A DNA stretch of 64,000 bases from positions 1,946,001 to 2,010,000 of the forward strand of contig NZ_FSQZ01000001.1 of assembly GCF_900129645.1 (NCBI RefSeq). The letters are read 5' to 3'. Position 1 is the first letter of the stretch. Each line of letters opens with the position of its first letter. Both the position numbers and the translations under genes were made by a program. This stretch comes from Acetomicrobium flavidum (GTDB lineage: Bacteria; Synergistota; Synergistia; Synergistales; Acetomicrobiaceae). The notes beneath the pieces are model-generated. The model had not been told where the DNA came from. It saw only the letters and a program-made list of their open reading frames with translations, and did not search any database. This document shows, piece after piece, positions 50,162 through 59,643 of this stretch.

Positions 50162-52274
50162 GTTTTTAGTCTTCCTATGAGGGATGGAAACAAACCTAAT
50201 CAATGTTACCCAAGAACCTTGTGGTATGTTTTTAGTCTTCCTATGAGGGATGGAAACCTGGATGCCAAAGAATGATTTTACGGAAACCCTAGAATGGTTT
50301 TTAGTCTTCCTATGAGGGATGGAAACTAGGGTACTACTGCAAGGATTGCATATTCTTTGCAGAGTTTTTAGTCTTCCTATGAGGGATGGAAACGCGCCCA
50401 TGGCCAACCCTAACCCCCCTGCCGCAACGAACGGGTTTTTAGTCTTCCTATGAGGGATGGAAACTCAACCCTCCAGTTCGCTATTATACACATACCTGTG
50501 GGTTTTTAGTCTTCCTATGAGGGATGGAAACCTGCATATGGCAAATATGGCCTTCCTCTGGTTTTCCGGTTTTTAGTCTTCCTATGAGGGATGGAAACGA
50601 AGACCACGGCAGTCAGACCTCGACTGCGTAAACGAGGGTTTTTAGTCTTCCTATGAGGGATGGAAACTTCTTTTCGTTTTTGTTATACTGCCAAAAGTTA
50701 TTTGTTTTTAGTCTTCCTATGAGGGATGGAAACACGTAGATATAGGCGGTGGCATCTTCCCTGGTGAAAGTTTTTAGTCTTCCTATGAGGGATGGAAACT
50801 CCCAGAAGCCAGTATCTTCAAGCTTGTGCTCGAGTGTTTTTAGTCTTCCTATGAGGGATGGAAACATGAATTGCAGATCAAGCGCCGAAGGCAGAAGCTT
50901 GGGTTTTTAGTCTTCCTATGAGGGATGGAAACGTACGTACAGGCAATATTCTTCACTCAAGGCCGTAAACGTTTTTAGTCTTCCTATGAGGGATGGAAAC
51001 GGGGGTAAGGTGGGTGTAAAATTTTTAAGAATTTGCGTTTTTAGTCTTCCTATGAGGGATGGAAACCTTCGAATAATATAACTTATCTCGCTCTGGCCGG
51101 CTCTTGTTTTTAGTCTTCCTATGAGGGATGGAAACATATAACTAGGGTAGGAACTATCCGAAGTTACGCCTGGTTTTTAGTCTTCCTATGAGGGATGGAA
51201 ACTATGCTGTTTTCTTGTAAGTTTAGCCATGAAATATCACGTTTTTAGTCTTCCTATGAGGGATGGAAACGGCAGGTGATGACGATGAAATCACAGAATG
51301 CACAAACGTTTTTAGTCTTCCTATGAGGGATGGAAACTCTTATCTTTACCTATGTTCCCCTTAGACTGGGAGATGTTTTTAGTCTTCCTATGAGGGATGG
51401 AAACTGGATGATCTTGTAAAATTCACCGTACCAGGACGAGTTTTTAGTCTTCCTATGAGGGATGGAAACTCCGTTCGGCCCCGCGCCTTTCCATGTGCAT
51501 TCCGCCGAGTTTTTAGTCTTCCTATGAGGGATGGAAACACGGCACGGCCATGCTTTTTTCCCTCGACATGGCGCCCGTTTTTAGTCTTCCTATGAGGGAT
51601 GGAAACAAACTGCGATGTAAATTCCATCCCAGTTCATGACCCTGTTTTTAGTCTTCCTATGAGGGATGGAAACACGCCAAGTCATACGTCCTGAGCGTTC
51701 CACTGACCAGTTTTTAGTCTTCCTATGAGGGATGGAAACGCGTAAACAACCGCAAGCCTGTCGACTATGCAGTTTTTGTTTTTAGTCTTCCTATGAGGGA
51801 TGGAAACTTTGTCATCGAGCAGATGATCGAATCGGAGACAAAAAGGTTTTTAGTCTTCCTATGAGGGATGGAAACACGAACTCGCCCGTGAGTTTATATG
51901 GGCGGTGCGTCGTTTTTAGTCTTCCTATGAGGGATGGAAACACCCTACCTTTAATAAGATTCAATTCCTCTAAAGATGGTTTTTAGTCTTCCTATGAGGG
52001 ATGGAAACGTTTCAAAAAATTCGTAATCGTTAGCTTCAAACATTTGTTTTTAGTCTTCCTATGAGGGATGGAAACCTAAAGATGTTAAAGCTTCCTTTAA
52101 TAAGGAAAGGTGTTTTTAGTCTTCCTATGAGGGATGGAAACCATCCAATCTCCTTTTCAACATAAAAACCAGCCTCCTCGTTTTTAGTCTTCCTATGAGG
52201 GATGGAAACTTGTTCATTCTCGTGTGTCTACAGTATTCCGCCCAGTTTTTAGTCTTCCTATGAGGGATAAAAGC
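50162..52274 (+). CRISPR. CRISPR array 1, 32 repeats, 31 spacers
   Basis: Repeats of 30 bases beginning GTTTTTAG and ending GATGGAAAC, with G at position 18, start at 50162 and recur every 65-70 bases; spacers are about 35-41 bases. The last repeat, at 52245-52274, is degenerate in its final bases (GGGATAAAAGC), marking the leader-distal end. The ending GATGGAAAC resembles the 8-base GAAAC-type handle of type III systems. Orientation, leader on the left, agrees with the degenerate right end. Confidence 0.97.
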
Positions 52275-52330
52275 CAAAGGTGCTTCTACGCTATTCGGTT
52301 ATGTTGGCCAGGTTTCGGATTTCTAAAAAA

Positions 52331-52374
52331 AATAAGCTGCCGAAGAAATGTGACTTTCTCCGGCAGCTTATTTT
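52331..52374. terminator. Two-way terminator between array 1 and the cmr operon
   Basis: AATAAGCTGCCG and CGGCAGCTTATT form a 12-pair stem with an AAGAAAT...TTTCTC inner part; a T-run follows on the + strand and an A-run precedes (T-run on the - strand). It would end both the array transcript and the cmr message. Confidence 0.85.
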
Positions 52375-52389
52375 GTTGTTATTGTGGCT

Positions 52390-53211
52390 TTAATTTCTAT
52401 TTGTTATTTCCTCAAACCTTCCGTATCCGTAATTTGTCTTTGCTCCTATGCCTGCTTTGCAAAGCATCTGCTTTAGTTGTTTTTCTAATTCTCCAAAAAC
52501 TGTGTCAGGTAACTCGCTTTTCGTACGGTCTTTCAAGATCGTAAATCTGAAAGTTCCGGCACAGACCGTAACGTATGTTACGGGAACGGGATTGTACCAG
52601 TCGTTTGGCGGATGGTCAGAGTTCATGTAATACGGCTGAAAATGGCTGTTTATTATATCTACGCCAAATTTCAAGTCGCTTATGGGTATGGCGTCCAAAA
52701 ATATCAGGCAACCCTTTATATTTTCTGATTCCCCATTTTCGCCCCCCTTTATGTCCTCACCAAAAAGCTCTTTGAAATATTCAACTAAATGGTTATTGCT
52801 TTTAAGATAATGCGCCAGACAGCCCTTTATTGCACTATTGGGTATTACTGGTATGCCATAGTTTCTTGAAAAGGTCATGCCGACTTCAAGGGCCGATGGG
52901 TTGCCCGAACCGACGAGCAGCTTGCCTTTGAGTCTAAAATTTAAATCACAGACCTTGCTCATTTTGGATCCTAGATTATTAATTAAATAATCTAATTTAT
53001 TGCACAATATACTAAATGGATTTCGATCGCCCTCTTTTGTCATTCTTTGCAGTTTACTGTTTAAGTGTTTGGCTAATTCTAGAGCAAGGTTTCTTTCATC
53101 CCTGTTGTGATTTTCAAAAACCCTCCTGTTGTTTGGCTCCAAAAAGAAATACTTATCCCAGTAAAGGCCAAGATTGAGGCTGTCGGGCAGGTGATCAAAG
53201 GGGTAGGTCAT
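52390..53211 (-). CDS. cmr6: CRISPR type III-B RAMP protein Cmr6
   Basis: A 273-residue RAMP-fold protein, the last backbone subunit of the Cmr complex. Marks are the GKLLVGSGNPSALEVGMTF loop, IPVIPNSAIKGCLAHYL and the glycine-rich end GIGAKTNYGYGRF. It overlaps cmr5 by four bases and is the last gene of the operon; the terminator at 52331 follows. Confidence 0.9.
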   Translation of the reverse strand: MTYPFDHLPDSLNLGLYWDKYFFLEPNNRRVFENHNRDERNLALELAKHLNSKLQRMTKEGDRNPFSILCNKLDYLINNLGSKMSKVCDLNFRLKGKLLVGSGNPSALEVGMTFSRNYGIPVIPNSAIKGCLAHYLKSNNHLVEYFKELFGEDIKGGENGESENIKGCLIFLDAIPISDLKFGVDIINSHFQPYYMNSDHPPNDWYNPVPVTYVTVCAGTFRFTILKDRTKSELPDTVFGELEKQLKQMLCKAGIGAKTNYGYGRFEEITNRN

Positions 53212-53573
53212 TTTTTATCACCGCCAAAGTATATCTCGGCGTAGCGTTTAAGCCAGCTTGCGCCGTCGATGGCAGCTAGCTGGGCGTTTAGGTATTCGGC
53301 GGCGGTCAGAGATTTGTTTGTCATTGATTCGCTAAATATCCGGGCGCTGAAATCTTTCATATCGGCCTTTAAACCTATAAGCTCATCTAAATGCTTTATA
53401 GCCTCGTCGAAACCTTTTTTCTTCAAAAAAAGCAGCGTTGCCGCGATGCCGTTTCCAATGATCATGCTGCCAAGCCCTCTTACGGTCCTTAGGTAATCTT
53501 CCCTGCGCTTTTCTTCAACGCTTTTGACCATGGCCATTGCCTTATAAGCCATCTCGAGGTTTTTATGTATCAC
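53208..53573 (-). CDS. cmr5: CRISPR type III-B small subunit Cmr5
   Basis: A 121-residue, all-helical small subunit of the Cmr complex, with the helix YLRTVRGLGSMIIGNGIAAT and LFLLKKK-like continuation typical of Cmr5, and the end LNAQLAAIDGASWLKRYAE. Position between cmr4 and cmr6 with four-base overlaps on both sides confirms it. Confidence 0.9.
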   Translation of the reverse strand: MIHKNLEMAYKAMAMVKSVEEKRREDYLRTVRGLGSMIIGNGIAATLLFLKKKGFDEAIKHLDELIGLKADMKDFSARIFSESMTNKSLTAAEYLNAQLAAIDGASWLKRYAEIYFGGDKK

Positions 53574-54496
53574 TGTTTGTCACCTTCCCGGCCAAAAAGG
53601 GTTACCCAAACCATGCCCTTGCCTACCGTCTCTTTACCTCCTATGTTTATCAGTTGCCCATCAATCGCATCGTTTAATTTACCAAGTATGCCTTCATTGG
53701 CATATACAGTCGGCCTTGCAACGAAATACATGGCTGTGTCCTGCGGAAGATACTCTTCATACCAAAGCGCTCTTTCTTCGGTTGTGCCGCTTTCGCTCAG
53801 CCTTATCCTTGGGACGACTTCCGTCATGGTCGCTACTATCTGCGAAAACAGGTTATCGCTTACGATGACCACGTCTTCTGTAAGCTTATTTTGAAGATAC
53901 TCGATGGGGGCACACTTCGATATGGATTTAAATATGTCGGCCATAATTTCTTTTTCGTTTTGATTTTTCAGGGAGTCAAGGGCAATTTCTTCCAGCCATA
54001 CCTTTTCATTTCTTGAAACATTGCCCAGGCAGAAGGCCTTTTCGTCGCTCAGTTGGGGGAGCAATTTGTTGAGCCGGTTTAATTTTTCTTTATAATAGCA
54101 GCTGCCCGAATCAGGTGTGTCGCTGCTGCTTGTGTTTTTTGAATCCAAAGCGTCTAAAAACCTTGACATGACCAGAGGACAGGTAACCCATACGAACAGC
54201 TTATCAGGATTTCTTACGGGAAAAAGCAATATCTTCGCCTCGGAAAAGGCGACATTGCCGGGTTTGCTGTTGGCGCTGCCTTCAATCTCGCTCCCAAAAA
54301 TCTCTTCTACCTGGTCTGAATGACTTATCCTGCAATACGACCGCAATGCTCCCTTAATGCCCTGAATGACCGGAAAGCGCGTCTTTCGTTCCCTTTGTAT
54401 GGGAAGGTCGATACTGCCTATCTCCGGCCCGCTGCCAGCGTGTAGCTGTGTTTCTGCATATAGCAAATATACCGCTTTATCTTGCATAACCTTCAT
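53570..54496 (-). CDS. cmr4: CRISPR type III-B RAMP protein Cmr4 (target RNA cleavage)
   Basis: The 308-residue backbone subunit that cuts the bound target RNA. The active-site aspartate region GSIDLPIQRERKTRFPVIQG is present (D30), followed by GIKGALRSYCR, and the late glycine-rich GGKETVGKGMVWV. Four-base overlaps join it to cmr3 and cmr5. Confidence 0.93.
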   Translation of the reverse strand: MKVMQDKAVYLLYAETQLHAGSGPEIGSIDLPIQRERKTRFPVIQGIKGALRSYCRISHSDQVEEIFGSEIEGSANSKPGNVAFSEAKILLFPVRNPDKLFVWVTCPLVMSRFLDALDSKNTSSSDTPDSGSCYYKEKLNRLNKLLPQLSDEKAFCLGNVSRNEKVWLEEIALDSLKNQNEKEIMADIFKSISKCAPIEYLQNKLTEDVVIVSDNLFSQIVATMTEVVPRIRLSESGTTEERALWYEEYLPQDTAMYFVARPTVYANEGILGKLNDAIDGQLINIGGKETVGKGMVWVTLFGREGDKQ

Positions 54497-55587
54497 TCCT
54501 CCCCCCTAAAGCTTTCCCATTTCATGGAAATGAATCTTCCAAATCCGAAGTCCTTTAACTTACTGTTAAGCGATGATTCGTTACTCGGTATTCCTTTTAA
54601 ATAGTAAACAGTCCCTGGGCCAGCTGCATGGTATATTGGCTTCGGTTTGCTATTAACCATATCCCAGCCGCTTACGGCCACTTTTTTGCTGCCGGCTATA
54701 GCGACTATTTCGGTCTGTCCTACTTTTCCGGATGCAGGTGCAATGCCCCCGTCAAGCAGGGCAGGGGTTATGAGCGATATTGCTGTATTTTCACCGGATG
54801 TCGAAAGGTCTAAGGCGGCAGTTTCAAGCTCTTTCATATAAACTTTTGCCCAACGCTGTTTAGATCCTAAAAATACGCCCTCTATGCGAACCTTGCAGAT
54901 GAGATCAACAGTTTCTTCGTCCTCGGTGAGCATGAAGAACCCACCGCGGTTAAACCTATAAAAGGTCAGCGTATAAAGCAAATGCCTAGCTGCACGCTTT
55001 ATCCCTTTTTCGATGCCTATTCCAAAACGGGATTCCACGGATATCTTGGGTTTAGATAGCTTGAAAGTCATGCCACAATGCAGGTTCTCAAGGTCTTTAA
55101 GCTCTATGTAGCTTTCATCCGCTTCCTCGGCACCTTCGAATTCCGGTATCCAGGGCAGACAGTTAAGATTTAGGTCGTCATCACATAAAAACTTTTTGTC
55201 CTGATTGTCCACTTTTATCAGAGGCATGGTCTTATATGTCAGTTCATTTCCAATTTTGACGCGATATATATTCTTGGGCGCTGGGAAATAATGCCTAAAT
55301 GTGTTGCCATCTGGACTGTCGTATTCAAATATGAAGGGGCCAAAAAGTCTGAGCTTTCCGGCATTTTGCGCGTCTCCGATGATTTCTTGCTCTTCGGTGG
55401 TAAGTTGTGCCATCTTTCCATAAGGAAGTTTTATGCCCCAATTTTTCATGAGTGCAGTCCTGAGCGCCCCGTAAAAGGGGAAAGGCGACGGGAATCGGCT
55501 TTCTACGCGGTCGGAGGCGCTAAACCTGCGGTTTTCCTTGAAGGCCACCCAATCTTCCGGTTCGAAATAGATAGCCCACAGCTTCAT
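54493..55587 (-). CDS. cmr3: CRISPR type III-B RAMP protein Cmr3
   Basis: A 364-residue RAMP protein that binds the 5' handle of the crRNA next to Cas10. It shows the FPSPFPFYGALRTALMKNWG block near residue 35 and GIGIEKGIKRAARHLLYTLT and ends with KDFGFGRFISMKW. Overlaps cmr2 and cmr4 by four bases each. Confidence 0.9.
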   Translation of the reverse strand: MKLWAIYFEPEDWVAFKENRRFSASDRVESRFPSPFPFYGALRTALMKNWGIKLPYGKMAQLTTEEQEIIGDAQNAGKLRLFGPFIFEYDSPDGNTFRHYFPAPKNIYRVKIGNELTYKTMPLIKVDNQDKKFLCDDDLNLNCLPWIPEFEGAEEADESYIELKDLENLHCGMTFKLSKPKISVESRFGIGIEKGIKRAARHLLYTLTFYRFNRGGFFMLTEDEETVDLICKVRIEGVFLGSKQRWAKVYMKELETAALDLSTSGENTAISLITPALLDGGIAPASGKVGQTEIVAIAGSKKVAVSGWDMVNSKPKPIYHAAGPGTVYYLKGIPSNESSLNSKLKDFGFGRFISMKWESFRGEE

Positions 55588-58055
55588 CGCTCATCACCAC
55601 GCTTCATAAGCCTTAATGTCAAAAGAAGATCTATTGGGGCCTTTAAAGCCGTCTCTATGTCAGGCATTTCCTTTATATCCTCGCTTGATATCTTCTTATG
55701 CTGCCTAAAGACAGCTCCAATAAAACGCTTTAAGTTTTCTTTGAGCTTTCCCAACTCTTCAGCTTTATCTTTTTCCTTGGCTTGTATGGATCTTGATATG
55801 ACGTAATCTGTCAGTTTGTCGATATCCTCTTCGAAGAGGGGCAGATCCGGACACAGTAGTTTGTAAATGCTTCTGTGGGATATGTTTAGGTCAGTCATAC
55901 CTTTGATGATATCAACCGCAACTTGCGCCGTATCGTTCACGTCATCGTAGCCCCATTTGGATCCGACCGTCACCATCTGGCCTGATCGCCTCATCAGCTT
56001 AATGGCAAAGGCGTTGCGCCCCAGCACTTCCTTTGCATGTTTTTCCGCTTCTTTGGCAAGTTTTACGGCAAACTGCAGGGGGGATTTGTAGTGTGCTACA
56101 GCTATCCCCGCGCTCATCGTGGCGCTTGAACCCATTAGGGGAGCGATGGGTTTGCCTTTTGTCCAGAGGGCTTCCTGGTCCGTGTGGTACGTTTTATTGC
56201 CGTATTTGATCTCAATCTTTTCATTTCCTGAGTAAAGCTTTCTTATTTTGTTGGCACACTCCAAAGCGTTTACGGCAGGCAGCAAGGCCATAACATCGTC
56301 TCCGCCACAGTAAACCAGCATGCCGTCGTATTCCGATATGACAGCTTCAACGAGGGAGGAAAAGACCGACAGAGTACGTGAAAGGCCCCTGTGGTACGAT
56401 GGCTGAACGGGCTTTAATTTCGAAATGACGTCCCAAATCTTATTTAAGTCTCTGCTGGCCTTGAAAGCATCCCTTACCTTTGAATGGGTAAAGACGTCAA
56501 GGTTTGGCGCCTTGTCACCGCTGACCCATTCACCCATCCTATCTCCGTCCATAAGCAGTATGGCAATGTAGTCGTTTTTGTCTGATCCGTTTTTATGGGC
56601 CACGTCTAGAGTCGATTCGTAGCGTATTTCCTTTGACAATACCGTGGCAAGCACTCTTTTTACCGAATTTAACGCGCCGAGCATATCCCTTTTTTCGTCG
56701 CCTTGTTCGTCTTTTTCCATGAAAATCGTGCATGCCTTTACGTTGCCCCCAAAATCGTCAGCCTGACTGATTCCGGAAAGGCTGGAGTCATCGCAGAAGG
56801 GTTTAAAACGCCTAATTTTTTTTACGGCGGCGAGCTTGGACGTAAGTATCCGGTAACTGTAACGGTAATAGGTGCCTTTATTAGGCTTGTAACCGCCTAG
56901 TTTGCCAATATCGTCTAAGACCTTTTGATATTCTTCTGCTCCCGAGCCGGTGAAGAATTTTTTGACTTCATCTACTGCATTCTTTGGGTCAAGCAGCGGA
57001 TAGCTTACGGCCGATATGTTGGGAAAGATCTCCGCTTGGTGGGGAAAGGAATCTTTATTAAAATCAGCGACATATTGCACTCTGCCTGACCCTTGGCCTG
57101 CCCGATCCTTTTGTCGGATGATTTCACTGCAGGCGTCATTGCAGATTTCCATCCAGGAAGACGTCACGGCTTCTTTGCATTCACTTAAAATTACATCCAC
57201 ATTCCCTGTAGGAACGACGGCGACGAATATGTTTGGCAGTGAAGCCACTTTGTCGCTCATAGGCGGCAAGGTGCAAAAATTTCCCATTTTGACGCCCAAG
57301 CATTTTTCCAATGTGTCCTTCACGAAAGGTATGCCTCTAAGATAGGGGTAAATTATGGCATCAAAGCCGTAGTTAAGCCCGACTTTTTCGATTGCCTTGT
57401 AAATTAGATAAGAAAGCAGATAGCTTCCGGCCCAAAGGTCCCTCGTTTTTCTGGCCTGCGCTATCAACTCCTGAACGGGGCCTATGGCCACTGCTATTAG
57501 CGACGCTTCAACATAGTTGCCCTTTACGCATGGCGTTAAGGCTGCAGTGGTGTCAAGATGATCTATGATAGAGTGGTTAGGAATGCGGCTGTCTGCCGGG
57601 ATGAACTGCGCCATGTCTGTCAAATAGGGTAAGTTCCACCATACGGCGTGATATGTTTTCTCGTAGTCGATCCCGTCAGTGCCTTTGTTTTGGTCGATCA
57701 GATCTGAAACAAGATCGACGTAATCAGCATTTGCGTTGTTTAATTTGCTTTTTATGTCGTCTGAAAGCTTTTTGCTGGAAAAAGGATGTATTATCTCGAT
57801 TTCATCAGGAGCTATTCTTATTTGTTCTCCTGCTTTTTTGTAGGGGTTTTCGAAGGGCAGAGGGAGCCTGTCCATGCTGCTTGCTATGGGGTCTTCCGGA
57901 CCACGGCTGTATTCTATGTTCAGCTTGGCAGCAATCTTTTGAGCCTTGTCTTCGTGATTCTTTACATCCAAGACCTTTCCAAGAGGATCATGGAAGAGGG
58001 CCGACAGTTTGGCCTTCCAAAATTCCCGTTTATCGTCCGTCTGATTGTCGGTCAT
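55584..58055 (-). CDS. cmr2: Cas10 (Cmr2), HD and GGDD domains
   Basis: The large subunit, 823 residues. The N-terminal HD nuclease is hinted by H22-D23 (SALFHDPLGK) with NHED at 33-36; the Palm polymerase that makes cyclic oligoadenylate has the G-G-D-D at 584-587 (VYCGGDDVMALLP) and an upstream D-G-D at 503-505 (LLMDGDRMGEW). All key residues are intact, so the complex should produce the second messenger sensed by the CARF protein upstream in the operon. Confidence 0.95.
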   Translation of the reverse strand: MTDNQTDDKREFWKAKLSALFHDPLGKVLDVKNHEDKAQKIAAKLNIEYSRGPEDPIASSMDRLPLPFENPYKKAGEQIRIAPDEIEIIHPFSSKKLSDDIKSKLNNANADYVDLVSDLIDQNKGTDGIDYEKTYHAVWWNLPYLTDMAQFIPADSRIPNHSIIDHLDTTAALTPCVKGNYVEASLIAVAIGPVQELIAQARKTRDLWAGSYLLSYLIYKAIEKVGLNYGFDAIIYPYLRGIPFVKDTLEKCLGVKMGNFCTLPPMSDKVASLPNIFVAVVPTGNVDVILSECKEAVTSSWMEICNDACSEIIRQKDRAGQGSGRVQYVADFNKDSFPHQAEIFPNISAVSYPLLDPKNAVDEVKKFFTGSGAEEYQKVLDDIGKLGGYKPNKGTYYRYSYRILTSKLAAVKKIRRFKPFCDDSSLSGISQADDFGGNVKACTIFMEKDEQGDEKRDMLGALNSVKRVLATVLSKEIRYESTLDVAHKNGSDKNDYIAILLMDGDRMGEWVSGDKAPNLDVFTHSKVRDAFKASRDLNKIWDVISKLKPVQPSYHRGLSRTLSVFSSLVEAVISEYDGMLVYCGGDDVMALLPAVNALECANKIRKLYSGNEKIEIKYGNKTYHTDQEALWTKGKPIAPLMGSSATMSAGIAVAHYKSPLQFAVKLAKEAEKHAKEVLGRNAFAIKLMRRSGQMVTVGSKWGYDDVNDTAQVAVDIIKGMTDLNISHRSIYKLLCPDLPLFEEDIDKLTDYVISRSIQAKEKDKAEELGKLKENLKRFIGAVFRQHKKISSEDIKEMPDIETALKAPIDLLLTLRLMKRGDER

Positions 58056-58061
58056 CGAGGA

Positions 58062-59582
58062 TCACCTCCCCCCTTGGGAAATTTTTTCTAAAATTTCTTT
58101 GAGCTTTTTAAAATCTTCGTAGGCAGTAATGGTAAAATCTTCGTTAATTGAACATTGCGTGCTTTTGTTTTCGGATTGATTTGAGTTATTTGGACCTGAA
58201 TGATTGTCAAAACTTACTTCCCTTTCAAGAATAATCCCGTCATCCAATCTTTTATTGGTCATTTGGCTTGGCAGGATAAGAAAGACGGGAAACCATTTGT
58301 CATTTCGCCTGTGAATGGATACAAATAGGGGAGAGGCTTTTCTTCCCGTTTCATCGTCGGCAAGGCCGGCCAGAGAAGAGTAGATAGTAATCTTAAGTTT
58401 GTTAAAATCTTTAATTTTGGTTTTCTTAGGTTTCAAGTTGTAGTATTGCAGGGGCAAGCCAAGGATAGTTGGGGGAATTTTTACCTTTTCTTTTTCTTTT
58501 TGTCCTTCCAGTGCGGATATCAGATCATTGATACAATCACGTGACTCGCATTTGCGCAGCTCTTGTTTTGCCTGAGGATATAACCCTTTGTGGTCTTTAG
58601 TGGTTTTATACAGTCTTTCAAAAAGAAATTTTGTACTTTGACAACTTAAATTGTGGGGAACGTAGATAATATTATCCGTAAAGTTGGGAAACTCAGGTAC
58701 ATCGTTAAATTTAGTTTGTTCTAAAATAAAACTGCTATCTTTGTGTCTTTCATTATATGTTTCAGCAAATTTACTTATTGAATTTGCAACTTCGTTGATA
58801 AATTTTTTAACGCAAGCCTCATCGCTATTTTTGGCACAGAAAAACGAATCCCTGGAAAATGTTGCTTCTTGCGAGCCATCGTCGCCTGTTATTTTTATTA
58901 TCTCGAACTCGCCAAATCCCTTTCTGGTCTTTGCGCCAAAGCCCGAAAAGACTGAGACGAGCTTTAGCAACCCCTGTAAAATAGGCCAAACACTTTCATC
59001 TTTTATGAAAAATGTGATATTAAGCGTAGAATTAGCCGGTAAAAAGCTGTACATGTGCTCATTTTCAGAGCTTGAGTCGTATAATCCGTAAAGGGCATAA
59101 TTTACATTTTCAAATCTGAATTTTTTGGGTCGTGAATTTGTGGATTCAGCATTTTTATCAAAAGTACCAAAAATGTTCGAGAAAAACTTACATTTCTTAT
59201 CTTCTTTGTTAAAAAACCCAATCGGCTTACCGCGATCATTCCATTCCACCGTTAGCCCGAAAGGTGCCTTAACATCCTGGGAGCCGAAAATCAGCGATTC
59301 AATAAGTTTTAAGCCGTCGTAATTTTTGTCATTGCCTTTTTGATTGTAGCGCTTTGAATCCATTTTTTCGTCTTTGTCGTCCTTGGTTGTTTTAAGCTTA
59401 TGTACATCGATTACAAGAGGAGCAACAGCCCTAAACCAAAACCTCAATACGCCCTTGACGCTTTGCGGTCGCAATTCAAAGGGGTATACAGATGCGTTGG
59501 CATTTTTATCATAAATCGGCTCTTCTGCTCCGCGGGAAAACATCGGTGTTACCACTTTACACGTCACGATCTTTTGAGACAA
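58062..59582 (-). CDS. cmr1: CRISPR type III-B RAMP protein Cmr1
   Basis: A 506-residue RAMP protein capping the backbone at the 3' end of the crRNA. It begins with VTPMFSRGAEEPI then PFELRPQSVKGVLRFWFRAV, the Cmr1 signature, and has FSGFGAKTRKGFGEFEI glycine-rich loop. It ends six bases before cmr2. Slightly long for the family. Confidence 0.92.
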   Translation of the reverse strand: MSQKIVTCKVVTPMFSRGAEEPIYDKNANASVYPFELRPQSVKGVLRFWFRAVAPLVIDVHKLKTTKDDKDEKMDSKRYNQKGNDKNYDGLKLIESLIFGSQDVKAPFGLTVEWNDRGKPIGFFNKEDKKCKFFSNIFGTFDKNAESTNSRPKKFRFENVNYALYGLYDSSSENEHMYSFLPANSTLNITFFIKDESVWPILQGLLKLVSVFSGFGAKTRKGFGEFEIIKITGDDGSQEATFSRDSFFCAKNSDEACVKKFINEVANSISKFAETYNERHKDSSFILEQTKFNDVPEFPNFTDNIIYVPHNLSCQSTKFLFERLYKTTKDHKGLYPQAKQELRKCESRDCINDLISALEGQKEKEKVKIPPTILGLPLQYYNLKPKKTKIKDFNKLKITIYSSLAGLADDETGRKASPLFVSIHRRNDKWFPVFLILPSQMTNKRLDDGIILEREVSFDNHSGPNNSNQSENKSTQCSINEDFTITAYEDFKKLKEILEKISQGGR

Positions 59583-59643
59583 ACGCGATCACCACCTAAA
59601 TTTGCATTTACATGCGAACATACTTTTACCACTCTTAATGGCA

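Noticed and set aside
50141-52544. Open frames across CRISPR array 1 and its end
   Set aside because: They are made of translated repeats (for example FPSLIGRLKT on one strand and VFSLPMRDGN on the other) and have no ribosome sites; the array explains them.
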